This document shows positions 34,388-43,518 of a stretch of DNA of 64,000 nucleotides, one piece after another. The stretch spans positions 1 to 64,000 of the forward strand of contig CANOEC010000006.1 of the NCBI GenBank assembly GCA_947564735.1, in the 5' to 3' direction. Below the pieces are notes generated by a model, which saw only the letters and a list, made by a program, of their open reading frames with translations, searched no databases and was not told the origin of the DNA. The stretch's first letter is position 1. Each line of letters starts with the position of its first letter. Origin of the DNA: an uncultured Lachnospiraceae bacterium (GTDB taxonomy: Bacteria; Bacillota; Clostridia; Lachnospirales; Lachnospiraceae). A program made the position numbers and the translations under genes.

Positions 34388-34426
34388 CGCATAGCCAAAT
34401 AAGACCTTTCGTCTTACGGCCATGCG
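34388..34426 (-). ncRNA. Long conserved-looking hairpin of unknown function
   Basis: On the minus strand CGCATGGCC and GGCTATGCG form a 9-bp outer stem (one G-T pair). After a small asymmetric bulge, TAAGAC and GTCTTA form an inner 6-bp stem closed by a GAAAG loop. It sits between the 29-residue reading frame and the terminator, all downstream of one strong promoter. I do not match it to any riboswitch class I know. Confidence 0.55.
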
Positions 34427-34446
34427 CTCGCCGGCTCTACGCCTGC

Positions 34447-34536
34447 TTAAGTAGTGACCGTAATATGAAAAATCTGCTGCAAACGAATCATCACGATAAA
34501 TGAAAAGCTGTAAATTGTATTCATCATTGTCTTCAT
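34447..34536 (-). CDS. Small ORF, 29-residue hydrophobic peptide
   Basis: An ATG at 34536 with GAGGG six bases upstream opens 29 codons starting MKTMMNTIYSFSFIVMI and ending HITVTT before TAA. The central part is hydrophobic enough to span a membrane. A consensus promoter lies about 55 bases upstream and a hairpin plus terminator lie downstream, so this is a credible small gene or leader peptide. It could also be a non-coding leader with a chance reading frame. Confidence 0.45.
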   Translation of the reverse strand: MKTMMNTIYSFSFIVMIRLQQIFHITVTT

Positions 34537-34590
34537 AACTGCCCTCGATACTTTTCCTTCAACTTGTATGCTGCATTTAAATTTTCTGAT

Positions 34591-34619
34591 AGAATATCAC
34601 AGTCTTTAAAATCTGTCAA
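34591..34619 (-). promoter_or_regulatory. Strong SigA promoter of the small transcription unit
   Basis: TTGACA (34614-34619) and TATTCT (34591-34596) on the minus strand are separated by exactly 17 bases. It starts inside the short gap after carB and drives the small reading frame, the hairpin and possibly the ABC-2 operon. Confidence 0.75.
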
Positions 34620-34656
34620 ACAAAAATATTTTTATTTGCGCCATACGCCAAACCAC

Positions 34657-37600
34657 TCACTCTTTGTCATGTATCTCCCCATGCAGCTCCTGCAAAGACT
34701 TTACTTCGCTGCCCGCATGGGTCTTGAGATAATGGATTCCTTCCGCAGTCACCTTCGCAGCCGCAACTGTCGTAATATAAGGCGCTTTCGCCTTGATTGC
34801 CGCCTTGCGCAGATAGCTGTCGTCATGCACGCTGTCTTTTCCGACCGGAGAATTGATAATCAAATCGAAGTCCCCGTTCGTAATCATATCACCCACATTG
34901 GGGCGCCCCTCATAAAGCTTCTTTGCCTTTTTTGCCGGAACGCCTGCCGCCGTAATCAGATTGTAAGTGCCCTCCGTGGCAACTACCTTAAATCCATCCC
35001 CCGCAAGACTCCTTGCAACCTCAACCACTTCATCCTTATCTTTCTTATTCACGGAAATCAGTACCGTTCCCTCAAGCGGCAGCTTCGACTGCACCGCCTC
35101 CTGCGCCTTGAAAAAAGCTTCGCCATAGGAACGCGACAAACCTAAGACCTCTCCGGTCGAGCGCATTTCCGGTCCAAGAACCGGATCCACTTCCGGGAAC
35201 ATATTAAACGGGAACACCGCTTCTTTCACGCCGTAATTCGGAATCACCTGTTCTTTTAACTCCGGGATTGGCGACGGACGCCCCGTCAGCTCCGAAGTAA
35301 TGATATCCGTCGCAATCGGCACCATGCGGATATTGCAGACTTTGGATACAAGCGGTACGGTACGTGACGCTCTCGGATTTGCCTCCAACACAAACACCTT
35401 GCCATTCTCTATCGCATACTGCATGTTCATCAGCCCTTTGACGTGCATCTCCTCTGCGATTTTCCTTGTATACTCCTTGATGGTCTCCACACTTTCCGCC
35501 GGAATATGCACGGACGGGATGATACATGCCGAATCACCCGAATGGATACCGGCAAGCTCGATATGTTCCATCACGGCAGGCACGAAGGCATGGGAACCGT
35601 CGCTGATGGCATCCGCCTCACACTCAAGCGCATGATTTAAGAAACGGTCTATCAGAATCGGTCTATCCGGCGTCACACCTACTGCGGCATTCATATACTC
35701 CGTCATGCTCTCATCGTCATACACCACTTCCATCCCTCTTCCGCCAAGTACATAGGAAGGGCGCACCATAACCGGATAACCGATGCCGGAGGCGATGGAA
35801 ATCGCTTCTTCCACCGTCGTCGCCATACCGGACTCAGGCATGGGAATCTCTAGCTTCTCCATCATGGCGCGGAACTGATCCCTGTCCTCCGCCAAGTCAA
35901 TCACAGAAGGAGAGGTTCCAAGAATCCTGACGCCGTTCTTCTCCAGCTCAGACGCCAGATTAAGCGGCGTCTGTCCGCCAAACTGCGCAATGACGCCGAG
36001 CGGTTTCTCTTTGTTATAAATACTCAGCACATCCTCCAACGTAAGCGGCTCAAAATATAGTTTATCAGACGTATCGTAATCGGTGGACACCGTCTCCGGG
36101 TTACAGTTCACGATAATCGTCTCAAATCCAAGCTTCTTTAAAGCCATCGCCGCATGGACACAGCAATAGTCAAACTCGATTCCCTGTCCGATGCGGTTCG
36201 GTCCGCCGCCGAGAATCATAATCTTCTGTTTCTCTTCGTTCACCGGATTCTTGTCCGGCGCATTGTATGTCGAATAGAAATAAGCGCTGTCCTGTGTACC
36301 GCTGACATGCACGCCTTCCCAAGCTTCTTCCACACCCAGCGCAATCCGTCGGTTGCGGATATCCTCCTCCGGGACATCGGTAAGCTGACTCAGATATTTG
36401 TCTGCAAAACCGTTCTTCTTAGCTGCAATCAACATTTCATCCGGCAGCATGCTTCCTTTGTACTTCAGAATCTCTTCCTCTTCCTCCACAAGTTCTTTCA
36501 TCTGCTCGATAAAATATGCCTTCACTTTGGTAATCTGGAAGATTTCGTCTACCGTAGCGCCCTTCCTGAGCGCCTCATACATGAGGAAATGACGCTCACT
36601 GGAAGGTGTGAGAAGTCTCCTTAACAGTTCTTCCTTGGACAACGTATCGAAGTCTTTGGCATGTCCTAAGCCGTAACGTCCTGTTTCCAGAGAACGGATT
36701 GCTTTCTGAAAAGCTTCCTTATATGTCTTGCCAATGCTCATCACCTCGCCTACGGCACGCATCTGTGTTCCCAGCTTGTCCTCCACACCTTTGAATTTCT
36801 CAAAAGCCCAGCGTGCAAACTTGATTACCACATAGTCGCCATCCGGCACGTATTTATCCAGCGTTCCGTACTTTCCGCAGGGGATGTCTTTGAGGGTAAG
36901 CCCTGCCGCCAGCATGGAAGACACCAGCGCGATGGGAAATCCCGTCGCCTTCGAGGCAAGCGCGGAAGAGCGCGATGTACGTGGATTAATCTCGATGACG
37001 ATAATGCGGTCCGTCACCGGATCGTGGGCAAACTGCACGTTCGTACCGCCAATGACCTGCACGGATTCCACAATCTTATATGCCTGTTCCTGCAGCCTCT
37101 TCTGACATTCCTCCGAGATGGTCAGCATCGGCGCCGAACAGAAGGAGTCTCCCGTGTGCACGCCAAGAGGGTCTATATTTTCAATAAAGCATACCGTAAT
37201 GATATTGTTGTCAGCGTCACGCACCACTTCCAGCTCCAGTTCTTCCCATCCAAGTATGGATTCCTCTACCAGAACCTGTCCCACCAGACTTGCCTGCAGT
37301 CCTCTTGCACAAACTACCTTCAGCTCTTCTTTGTTGTACACCAGCCCGCCGCCGGCGCCGCCCATGGTGTATGCCGGACGCAGAACAACCGGATATCCCA
37401 GATTTTCTGCAATAGCCAGCGCCTCCTCCACGGAATATGCCACTTCACTGCGCGCCATCTCGATGCCCAGCTTGTTCATCGTCTTTTTGAACTCAATGCG
37501 GTCTTCGCCCCTCTCGATGGCATCCACCTGTACGCCGATGACCTTTACGTTATACTTATCCAAAACGCCCGCTTTATTTAACTCGGCACACAAATTAAGC

Positions 37601-37884
37601 CCGGACTGCCCTCCCAGATTAGGAAGAAGCGCATCAGGGCGTTCCTTTGCAATAATCTGCTCCAAACGTTCTACGTTCAGCGGCTCAATATAAGTGACAT
37701 CCGCCGTCTCCGGATCGGTCATAATCGTCGCCGGATTAGAATTAACGAGCACAATCTCATATCCCAGCTTACGAAGCGCTTTACAAGCCTGCGTCCCCGA
37801 ATAGTCAAACTCACATGCTTGTCCGATAATAATCGGTCCCGAACCAATAATTAACACCTTATGAATATCTGTTCTGCGTGGCAT
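34657..37884 (-). CDS. carB: Carbamoyl-phosphate synthase large subunit
   Basis: A 1075-residue protein of full family length that makes carbamoyl phosphate from ammonia (from the CarA glutaminase), bicarbonate and two ATP for pyrimidine and arginine synthesis. It has two ATP-grasp halves (DRIEFKKTMNKLGIEMARSE and DRDQFRAMMEKLEIPMPESG) with metal/ATP site text EINPRTSRSSALASKATGFP and EANPRASRTVPLVSK, and a C-terminal MGS-like allosteric domain (~residues 930-1075). ATG 37884 is chosen (MPRRTDIHKVLIIG) because AGGG lies upstream; the frame opens seven codons earlier. No carA is adjacent here, and no PyrR-type attenuator is obvious in the short upstream gap. Confidence 0.96.
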   Translation of the reverse strand: MPRRTDIHKVLIIGSGPIIIGQACEFDYSGTQACKALRKLGYEIVLVNSNPATIMTDPETADVTYIEPLNVERLEQIIAKERPDALLPNLGGQSGLNLCAELNKAGVLDKYNVKVIGVQVDAIERGEDRIEFKKTMNKLGIEMARSEVAYSVEEALAIAENLGYPVVLRPAYTMGGAGGGLVYNKEELKVVCARGLQASLVGQVLVEESILGWEELELEVVRDADNNIITVCFIENIDPLGVHTGDSFCSAPMLTISEECQKRLQEQAYKIVESVQVIGGTNVQFAHDPVTDRIIVIEINPRTSRSSALASKATGFPIALVSSMLAAGLTLKDIPCGKYGTLDKYVPDGDYVVIKFARWAFEKFKGVEDKLGTQMRAVGEVMSIGKTYKEAFQKAIRSLETGRYGLGHAKDFDTLSKEELLRRLLTPSSERHFLMYEALRKGATVDEIFQITKVKAYFIEQMKELVEEEEEILKYKGSMLPDEMLIAAKKNGFADKYLSQLTDVPEEDIRNRRIALGVEEAWEGVHVSGTQDSAYFYSTYNAPDKNPVNEEKQKIMILGGGPNRIGQGIEFDYCCVHAAMALKKLGFETIIVNCNPETVSTDYDTSDKLYFEPLTLEDVLSIYNKEKPLGVIAQFGGQTPLNLASELEKNGVRILGTSPSVIDLAEDRDQFRAMMEKLEIPMPESGMATTVEEAISIASGIGYPVMVRPSYVLGGRGMEVVYDDESMTEYMNAAVGVTPDRPILIDRFLNHALECEADAISDGSHAFVPAVMEHIELAGIHSGDSACIIPSVHIPAESVETIKEYTRKIAEEMHVKGLMNMQYAIENGKVFVLEANPRASRTVPLVSKVCNIRMVPIATDIITSELTGRPSPIPELKEQVIPNYGVKEAVFPFNMFPEVDPVLGPEMRSTGEVLGLSRSYGEAFFKAQEAVQSKLPLEGTVLISVNKKDKDEVVEVARSLAGDGFKVVATEGTYNLITAAGVPAKKAKKLYEGRPNVGDMITNGDFDLIINSPVGKDSVHDDSYLRKAAIKAKAPYITTVAAAKVTAEGIHYLKTHAGSEVKSLQELHGEIHDKE

Positions 37885-37993
37885 AAATACCCTCCAATCT
37901 GACACAAATCTCGCTACTGTTCATCATTTTATCATTAGATGTACAAGAGTGTCAATTATAGGGATAGCAATTCGGCAACAGTTGCGCCCTCCG

Positions 37994-38215
37994 CTACAAC
38001 TGATTTATAAGTTCTTGGAGTCTTTTGATGTCTTCTTCCGTAAGCACTTCTACATATTTGTGGCAATAATTTCTTGCCCTGCACTGTTTGTTCTTGCATG
38101 TTTTAATCTTACGACATTTAATCCAGTACCAGATCCGAATAAAATTACCGACAAAAATAGTCAATATGAACATGCCCGTAGATATAGCAATTAACCAGTC
38201 CCATACTGTATTCAT
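37994..38215 (-). CDS. Small membrane protein with cysteine-rich tail, unknown
   Basis: A 73-residue protein: one or two N-terminal membrane helices (residues ~7-33), then a basic cysteine-containing segment CRKIKTCKNKQCRARNYC (four Cys spaced like a small metal site), then an acidic amphipathic helix LTEEDIKRLQELINQL. An AGGAG followed by the tiny frame ATGGATAAATGA overlaps its start. I do not recognise the family. Its place next to an opposite-strand XRE regulator may be coincidental. Confidence 0.6.
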   Translation of the reverse strand: MNTVWDWLIAISTGMFILTIFVGNFIRIWYWIKCRKIKTCKNKQCRARNYCHKYVEVLTEEDIKRLQELINQL

Positions 38216-38422
38216 TTATCCATTCTCCTTTCCTCATGTACTATCATACCACAGATAATCGTAGTTTGAAAAAGTTTTTTATAGCACACATCTGATTTCC
38301 GAAAATTCCATGAACTTCTTTTATCAAATGTATACTCGATAATGCAAGTATACTCGCTATGTCTAGTATATTCAACAAAATTTTTATGACACATAATAAA
38401 ATATAAGAACGAGAGGTACTAT

Positions 38423-38677
38423 ATGATAAACTACGAGCCTTTATGGGAGACAATGAGGAAGCAGGGAATCACGACCTATGCCTTGATTAACAAATACGGC
38501 ATACCGGCAAGCACAGTACACTCGTTGAAGCATAATCACAACATAACAATGTATACCCTTGAGAAATTATGCAATGTGTTGGGTTGTAGTGCAGACAGTG
38601 TTGTCAGATTTGAAAATGATGAGAAAAAATCGTCGCTCTGCAGCGACGATTCAGAGAATGCTCCGCATTCTCCCTAA
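38423..38677 (+). CDS. XRE-family HTH regulator, C-terminus built from palindromic repeats
   Basis: An 84-residue regulator of the short YozG-like HTH type, reading YEPLWETMRKQGITTYALIN, KYGIPASTVHSLKHNHNITM and TLEKLCNVLGCSADSVVRFE. The last ~17 residues (SSLCSDDSENAPHSP) are encoded by two palindromes (38631-38648 and 38654-38672), so a repeat element seems to have replaced or extended the natural C-terminus. The start ATG 38423 has GAGAGG upstream. Target unknown. Confidence 0.85.
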   Translation: MINYEPLWETMRKQGITTYALINKYGIPASTVHSLKHNHNITMYTLEKLCNVLGCSADSVVRFENDEKKSSLCSDDSENAPHSP

Positions 38678-38794
38678 ATGATTTACACTTTCGAAATTTC
38701 CTATACTACAAGAAAATCTGCTCCGCAGATTATCTTGGGAAGAATGCTTCGCATTCTTCCACATTTGTCGAAACTTCCTACTATATAAAAAAAA
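38631..38794. repeat. Cluster of four palindromes and two copies of a short conserved tail
   Basis: The palindromes are CGTCGCT-CTGC-AGCGACG (38631), GAGAATGCTCCGCATTCTC (38654), AATCTGCTCCGCAGATT (38715) and GAAGAATGCTTCGCATTCTTC (38739). Each has a short TCC/TTC-type loop flanked by G-C. After pairs of palindromes comes a tail similar to GAAATTTCCTATACTAC (38693, then 38770 with changes) followed by A-rich sequence. Related tails occur at 31685 and 57085. The pattern looks like a REP-type dispersed repeat family of this genome. Confidence 0.7.
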
Positions 38795-38822
38795 GGACAT
38801 GAAAAATTCCCATGTCCTTTTT
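38787..38822 (-). terminator. Intrinsic terminator of glgCD
   Basis: AAAAGGACATG and CATGTCCTTTTT form an 11-bp stem around AAAAATTCC, with A/T runs at both outer ends, so it can work in both directions. It follows the glgD stop at 38872. Confidence 0.85.
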
Positions 38823-38871
38823 CTATATCATTTTATCAGCAAAAGTGTTTCGTCAATCAGCTTCGCGCCGT

Positions 38872-40017
38872 CTACACGGTCTTAAATTTCTCAATATAAA
38901 CCGGGAAGGTATCGGTACCCTTCATCTCCTTGCCGGCTGTAATGGTAACATTCTTATCGGTAATCAGATATTCCACATTCGCTCCGGCTTCGACAACGGT
39001 ATCCTGCATCAAGATGCAATTCTTGATTTTAGCGCCTTTTCCGACCTTAACACCACGGAAAATCACACTGTTCTCCACTTCGCCTTCAATCACGCAGCCG
39101 TCCGCCATCATCACATTCTGAACCTTTGCGCCGTCCTTGTAATGGGTCGGATTATCGCCGCGAATCTTCGTGTAAATAGGCGCCGCCGAGAACAATGCAT
39201 CCAGATTATAATCGTCGAGAAGCTTCATATTCTCCTCAAAGTAACTCTTCATGCCGCTGATACGCGCAACATAACCCGTATACTTATATGCCTGCACGTT
39301 CAGCTTATTAAGCTGGGGCATGATGACGTCACGCATAAAGAAGGAACGCCCCTGCATGTATGCCGTGCTGACAAGCTCAATCAACAATTCGCGCGAAATG
39401 ACAAAAATATTCATGGAAGCATTCTGCACACCGGTTGTCTTCGGATTGATAGACACTTTACGGATACGCCCCTGTTCAATGTCAAACGTATAATAGAAGA
39501 TTCTGTCGCTCGTCTGATAGCTTAACAGCTCCTCCGGCAGTTCCTGCTCATTGTAAGCAATCGTGATATCTGCACCGCTGTCCATATGTGCCTGAAGCAT
39601 CGCATTGAAATCAAAGTTGACTACCACATTCGTGTCGGACATAACCACATATTCCTCTTTCTGGCTTTTCAGAAAATCCAGAAGATTTGCAAGCGCACCG
39701 GCACGTCCGATATAGGGACCGCTTACCTCCTTCTCTGCAAAAGGCGGAAAAATATGTAGGCCACCGTTCTTGCGGACCAAATCCCATTCACGGCCGGAGC
39801 CTAAATGATCCATCAACGAATGATAGTTCTTGTTCACCACAACAGAAATATTGTCAATGCCGGAATGCGACATGCTGGACAAAATAAAATCTATGATACG
39901 ATAACGGCTGGCAAAAGGGATAGACGCCATCAAACGCACGCTGACCAGTTCCGGAATCAAAGCGTCATAACTGTTAGGGAAAATAATACCAATTACATTT
40001 GTGCTTGATTTTATCAT
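38872..40017 (-). CDS. glgD: Glucose-1-phosphate adenylyltransferase regulatory subunit GlgD
   Basis: A 381-residue paralogue of GlgC. It keeps the overall fold ([17 protein letters not shown], later a left-handed beta-helix with hexapeptide-like turns such as [16 protein letters not shown]), but the N-terminal GGxGxRL nucleotide loop is replaced ([20 protein letters not shown]), as in known GlgD proteins, which are regulatory partners of GlgC. Its start overlaps the glgC stop by four bases. Together they make ADP-glucose for glycogen synthesis. Confidence 0.93.
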   Translation of the reverse strand: MIKSSTNVIGIIFPNSYDALIPELVSVRLMASIPFASRYRIIDFILSSMSHSGIDNISVVVNKNYHSLMDHLGSGREWDLVRKNGGLHIFPPFAEKEVSGPYIGRAGALANLLDFLKSQKEEYVVMSDTNVVVNFDFNAMLQAHMDSGADITIAYNEQELPEELLSYQTSDRIFYYTFDIEQGRIRKVSINPKTTGVQNASMNIFVISRELLIELVSTAYMQGRSFFMRDVIMPQLNKLNVQAYKYTGYVARISGMKSYFEENMKLLDDYNLDALFSAAPIYTKIRGDNPTHYKDGAKVQNVMMADGCVIEGEVENSVIFRGVKVGKGAKIKNCILMQDTVVEAGANVEYLITDKNVTITAGKEMKGTDTFPVYIEKFKTV

Positions 40018-41219
40018 TCTACTTCACCGCCTTCTACATTATTTCTAACCATCGCATCGGGACCTATCACAACATTCTCGCCTATGATAACATCCGAGCC
40101 AATGGTCGCTACGCCGTTCTTCTCCCCGTCAGGCATTGCGCCTACTACGGCATTCTCGCAGATTGTCACATTCTCAGCTACGATACAGTGTCTTACAACC
40201 GCGCCGGACTTAATCGTTGTGCCGCCCATAACAACAGCGTCCTCCACAACTGCGCCCTCTTCTACCTTGACGCCGCCGAATAAAACGGAGTGTTTCACCG
40301 TTCCCTTAATCCGGCATCCATCGGTAATCAATGTATTTTCTACGATGGCACCCGCATTAATCTTATGTCCTGTCATACCTGCATTACGGCTGTAAATCTT
40401 CCAATCCTCGTCAAAAAGATTGATGCCGCTGTGCTCAGGATCCAGCACTTCCATATTCGCTTCCCACAGAGAAGAAATGGTTCCCACATCCTTCCAGTAG
40501 CCATTGAAATGGTATGCATACATCTGGCGCTTGTCCCTGAGCAGATTGGGGATAATATTGTTGCCAAAGTCGTTCTCGGAATTCGGGTCTGCTTCGTCCT
40601 CTTCCAGATACTTTTTCAGAATATCCCAGTTAAAGATGTAGATGCCCATAGAAGCCAGATTGGATTTAGGGTTCTTCGGTTTCTCCTGAAATTCCGTAAT
40701 CTTATCATTTTCATCCGCTACCATCAGACCGAAACGGGGCGCCTCCTCCCACGGCACTTCCATGACAGCGACACTGAACTCCGCGTTTTTCTCCTTATGA
40801 AATTCAAGGAAATCACTGTAATCCTGTTTACAAATCTGGTCGCCGGAAAGAATGATAACGTATTGCGGGTCATAGCGCTCGATAAACGATATATTCTGAT
40901 AAATCGCATTCGCCGTGCCTTTATACCAGTCCGACCCATGCGCCTTCTGATAAGGCGGGAGTACATGTACGCCGCCATAGAGACGGTCCAAATCCCAAGG
41001 CTGTCCGTTACCGATATACTCATTGAGTTCCAGCGGCTGATACTGAGTCAGGATACCTACGGTATCAATGCCTGAATTGACGCAGTTGGAAAGCGGGAAG
41101 TCGATGATACGATATTTGCCGCCAAAAGGAACTGCCGGTTTTGCAAGCTTCTCTGTAAGTGCATAAAGACGTGAGCCTTGTCCACCGGCAAGAAGCATTG
41201 CAATCATTTCTTTTGCCAT
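40014..41219 (-). CDS. glgC: Glucose-1-phosphate adenylyltransferase, catalytic subunit
   Basis: A 401-residue nucleotidyltransferase forming ADP-glucose from glucose-1-phosphate and ATP, the committing step of glycogen synthesis. The N-terminus has [20 protein letters not shown] followed by [19 protein letters not shown]. The catalytic Asp region is [19 protein letters not shown], and the sugar-phosphate site includes [14 protein letters not shown]. The C-terminal third is a hexapeptide-repeat beta-helix. It is the first gene of the pair; the AT-rich leader 41220-41351 has TATAAT near 41262 on the minus strand. Confidence 0.95.
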   Translation of the reverse strand: MAKEMIAMLLAGGQGSRLYALTEKLAKPAVPFGGKYRIIDFPLSNCVNSGIDTVGILTQYQPLELNEYIGNGQPWDLDRLYGGVHVLPPYQKAHGSDWYKGTANAIYQNISFIERYDPQYVIILSGDQICKQDYSDFLEFHKEKNAEFSVAVMEVPWEEAPRFGLMVADENDKITEFQEKPKNPKSNLASMGIYIFNWDILKKYLEEDEADPNSENDFGNNIIPNLLRDKRQMYAYHFNGYWKDVGTISSLWEANMEVLDPEHSGINLFDEDWKIYSRNAGMTGHKINAGAIVENTLITDGCRIKGTVKHSVLFGGVKVEEGAVVEDAVVMGGTTIKSGAVVRHCIVAENVTICENAVVGAMPDGEKNGVATIGSDVIIGENVVIGPDAMVRNNVEGGEVE

Positions 41220-41351
41220 AATACGATTCCTCCTATTAGTTTGATAATAAAATTATATATCATCTATTATAATATTTCATCAAAATTGTTAAATTTATGA
41301 AAAAAATATATGTGAACGAAAAAAATATGTGCACTTTGTATAGTAACTCAT

Positions 41352-42671
41352 TCATTTAGGATATCTTACCGGAAACGTCGTAGCATAATCAGCCCAATTC
41401 AGCACGATATGTCCCCATTCTGCTTCTCTTGCAGTCGCCGGAGCTTCCTCCGCTCCATCTTCCAGACTGTAAATGGCATATCTGCCCTTCACATCCTTTT
41501 CCTCCTCTGTAAAGTTCTCCCAATCCCACTGATAAATCAGACGCTCCTTATCCAAGAATCCAACGCAAAGATTCCCGCCATAGAAAACCTCCTCCGGCAC
41601 CGCATAAGTTACCGCCTCACCAGTCTCGTTATCTACCCTGTCTACCCATATATTCCCATTTTTCCTATAAAAGAATGCAAAAAAACACTGTTCCTCCGAC
41701 TCTACCCACTGAAAGTCGCCATAATATTCCTCTATTTCCTTCTGGTACAGGGTTTTTCCCTCCTTCGACCGCAAAACAACGCCGGTATAATCTCCCCAGT
41801 CCGCTTCTTCCGTTCCTGTCAAAAAAGCATACCCATTCCCATCCGGCGCGTACTCTGCCTTTACGGGTCCCTGAAAAACAAAATCCCTTACTCCACATGC
41901 GCAATCACCATCCAGATCAGTGATTTCATGATGCGCATAATAAGCTGTCTCCAACAGTTTCCGCTCTCCGTTTTCCAAATCATACTCATAAAGCCCTTGG
42001 TCCGTGCAGACCAGCAGTTTCCGGGCATCCCTCGTCACATCACAGATTCTTTGCGTATCCGGGGAAAAATCATATAAGTCCCCCAGAAGCCGATGCAGGT
42101 CACAAAGCAGAACTGCCTCCTGAAACGCTTTGTCTAAGAAAAACAGACGCCCGTCCACCTCGTATACATACCCGTTCTCCACCTGCTTCGGACGCCGCAT
42201 CCGATATTCCAGCATCTCCGGTTGTCCCGCCGTCGGTCTCTCCTCCCAGACTCTTGATTCCTGCCGGAAAACCTCTTTAAGCTGATACAGCGGCTCCTTT
42301 GCTATGTAAAAAATCTTCTGTTGCAGCATTTGCTCTTCAAAATAGCAGTCGCAGGAAAGCAGAAAGGTATCCGTATCAGCCAAAATGCACTCATAATACC
42401 AGCGATAACTCAATTCCCCTCTCCTGCCGTTTAATTTCACCGCAGGTCTCGTAAAACAAATGTTCTCCGGCACCCGGATACGTTCTTTCCGCTCTGCTTT
42501 TTCCTGCTGTCTTGGCACATCAGCAGAACATGGAACCGCCCATTCCTTTTTCACAGACTTTTCCGTTTCCGACTCTTTCCTGCCATCCCTGCCGGCAATC
42601 GCGCCCCCACCCAGACTCAGGAACAAAGCGCCTGCAATTGCCAAAAAAATCATTTTTTTCTTGATTGACAT
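41352..42671 (-). CDS. Secreted protein of unknown function, possibly beta-propeller
   Basis: A 439-residue protein with an N-terminal signal/anchor (KKKMIFLAIAGALFLSLGGG). The mature part contains repeated short strand motifs ending in Y-x-Y/L-x-D patterns (GYVYEVDGRLFFLDKAFQEA, GLYEYDLENGERKLLET, GYAFLTGTEEADWGDYTGVV, GRYAIYSLEDG), which look like blades of a propeller. I do not recognise the family. It stands between glgC and a terminator at 42724 that belongs to the gene upstream. Confidence 0.7.
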   Translation of the reverse strand: MSIKKKMIFLAIAGALFLSLGGGAIAGRDGRKESETEKSVKKEWAVPCSADVPRQQEKAERKERIRVPENICFTRPAVKLNGRRGELSYRWYYECILADTDTFLLSCDCYFEEQMLQQKIFYIAKEPLYQLKEVFRQESRVWEERPTAGQPEMLEYRMRRPKQVENGYVYEVDGRLFFLDKAFQEAVLLCDLHRLLGDLYDFSPDTQRICDVTRDARKLLVCTDQGLYEYDLENGERKLLETAYYAHHEITDLDGDCACGVRDFVFQGPVKAEYAPDGNGYAFLTGTEEADWGDYTGVVLRSKEGKTLYQKEIEEYYGDFQWVESEEQCFFAFFYRKNGNIWVDRVDNETGEAVTYAVPEEVFYGGNLCVGFLDKERLIYQWDWENFTEEEKDVKGRYAIYSLEDGAEEAPATAREAEWGHIVLNWADYATTFPVRYPK

Positions 42672-42723
42672 TGATAATTGTCCTCATTATCCTGTATCAC
42701 AACTCCGTTTCTCCTTCAGTATA

Positions 42724-42758
42724 CAAAAAAAACCGCATCTTAACAATGCGGATTTCTT
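42724..42758 (-). terminator. Terminator of the CotH-VTC-DUF4956 operon
   Basis: CCGCAT (42733-42738) and ATGCGG (42746-42751) pair with A-rich sequence on the left (T run on the minus strand). It lies 54 bases past the DUF4956 stop. Confidence 0.65.
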
Positions 42759-42811
42759 TGTAACCTATATGTGTTCTACTCCTCATGGAAACCGTAATTT
42801 ACGGAAAGTAT

Positions 42812-43492
42812 TCAGACACGCAGCTCGCCGTCATGGGAAATACAATTTACCTGCGTAAAAAAGCTTGTCTTATAAAGCTCCTGAAGCAACAAGTCTTTCT
42901 CTTTTGTGCGAATTTCGATGATTAGTTCCGTTTCACTATTTTTAGTAGAACGTGCCTTTTCCTTGTAGTACTTGCATCGGGAGCGAATCAAATCATAAAG
43001 AGACGTATAATCAATGTCCTGTTCCGTACCGCGCAGAATTAGCAGTTCCGGCGCTTTTGCGCCGGGGATTTTATCCATTGTGAATAAAAGAAGTGTCATA
43101 ATTAAGGATAAGGCAATCGCAAGAACATAGAGTCCTACACCTATAATAATCCCCGCGCTGATTGCCCAAAACAAATAGAGCAGGTCCAAAGGATTTTTTA
43201 ATGCATTTCGGAACCGGACAATGGACAGGGCGCCAACCATACCGAGGGAAACCAAAAGATTGGACTGCATGGCAATCATAATGGCAGTTACAATGACAGG
43301 CAGCCCTGCAATTGTAAGATTTAAATCTTTTGAATAGAAAGCTGTTTTGCTGGATAACTTGTATACAAGGAAGATATAAACGCCCATCAGGCAGGCAATA
43401 AACAAAATAAAAATAACTGTTTTCGCCGTCATGGTAGTTCCGCCTCCCAATGATTCATACACACTGTTTTTTATCACATCTTTTACTGACAT
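42812..43492 (-). CDS. DUF4956 membrane protein
   Basis: A 226-residue protein with four to five membrane segments in its first 130 residues, then a soluble ~100-residue C-terminal domain. Family text is QSNLLVSLGMVGALSIVRFR NALK, the DUF4956 hallmark. ATG 43492 (MSVKDVIKNSVYESLGGG) is chosen because GGAGG lies seven bases upstream; a longer frame overlaps the VTC gene. DUF4956 is repeatedly found with VTC-domain and CotH genes, as here, so it may be the membrane partner of the polyphosphate polymerase-like protein. Confidence 0.9.
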   Translation of the reverse strand: MSVKDVIKNSVYESLGGGTTMTAKTVIFILFIACLMGVYIFLVYKLSSKTAFYSKDLNLTIAGLPVIVTAIMIAMQSNLLVSLGMVGALSIVRFRNALKNPLDLLYLFWAISAGIIIGVGLYVLAIALSLIMTLLLFTMDKIPGAKAPELLILRGTEQDIDYTSLYDLIRSRCKYYKEKARSTKNSETELIIEIRTKEKDLLLQELYKTSFFTQVNCISHDGELRV

Positions 43493-43518
43493 GTTTTTTC
43501 CTCCTAGTATTTTGTGGT

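Noticed and set aside
34229-34423. A 64-codon basic reading frame overlapping the hairpin and terminator on the minus strand.
   Set aside because: It reads through both strands of the terminator stem, has no good ribosome site, and its residues are those expected from RNA structure rather than a protein.
34360-34440. Considered whether the hairpin region is a c-di-GMP, guanidine or PyrR-type riboswitch.
   Set aside because: The conserved core texts of these classes are absent; only the two-stage hairpin is seen, so I left it unassigned.
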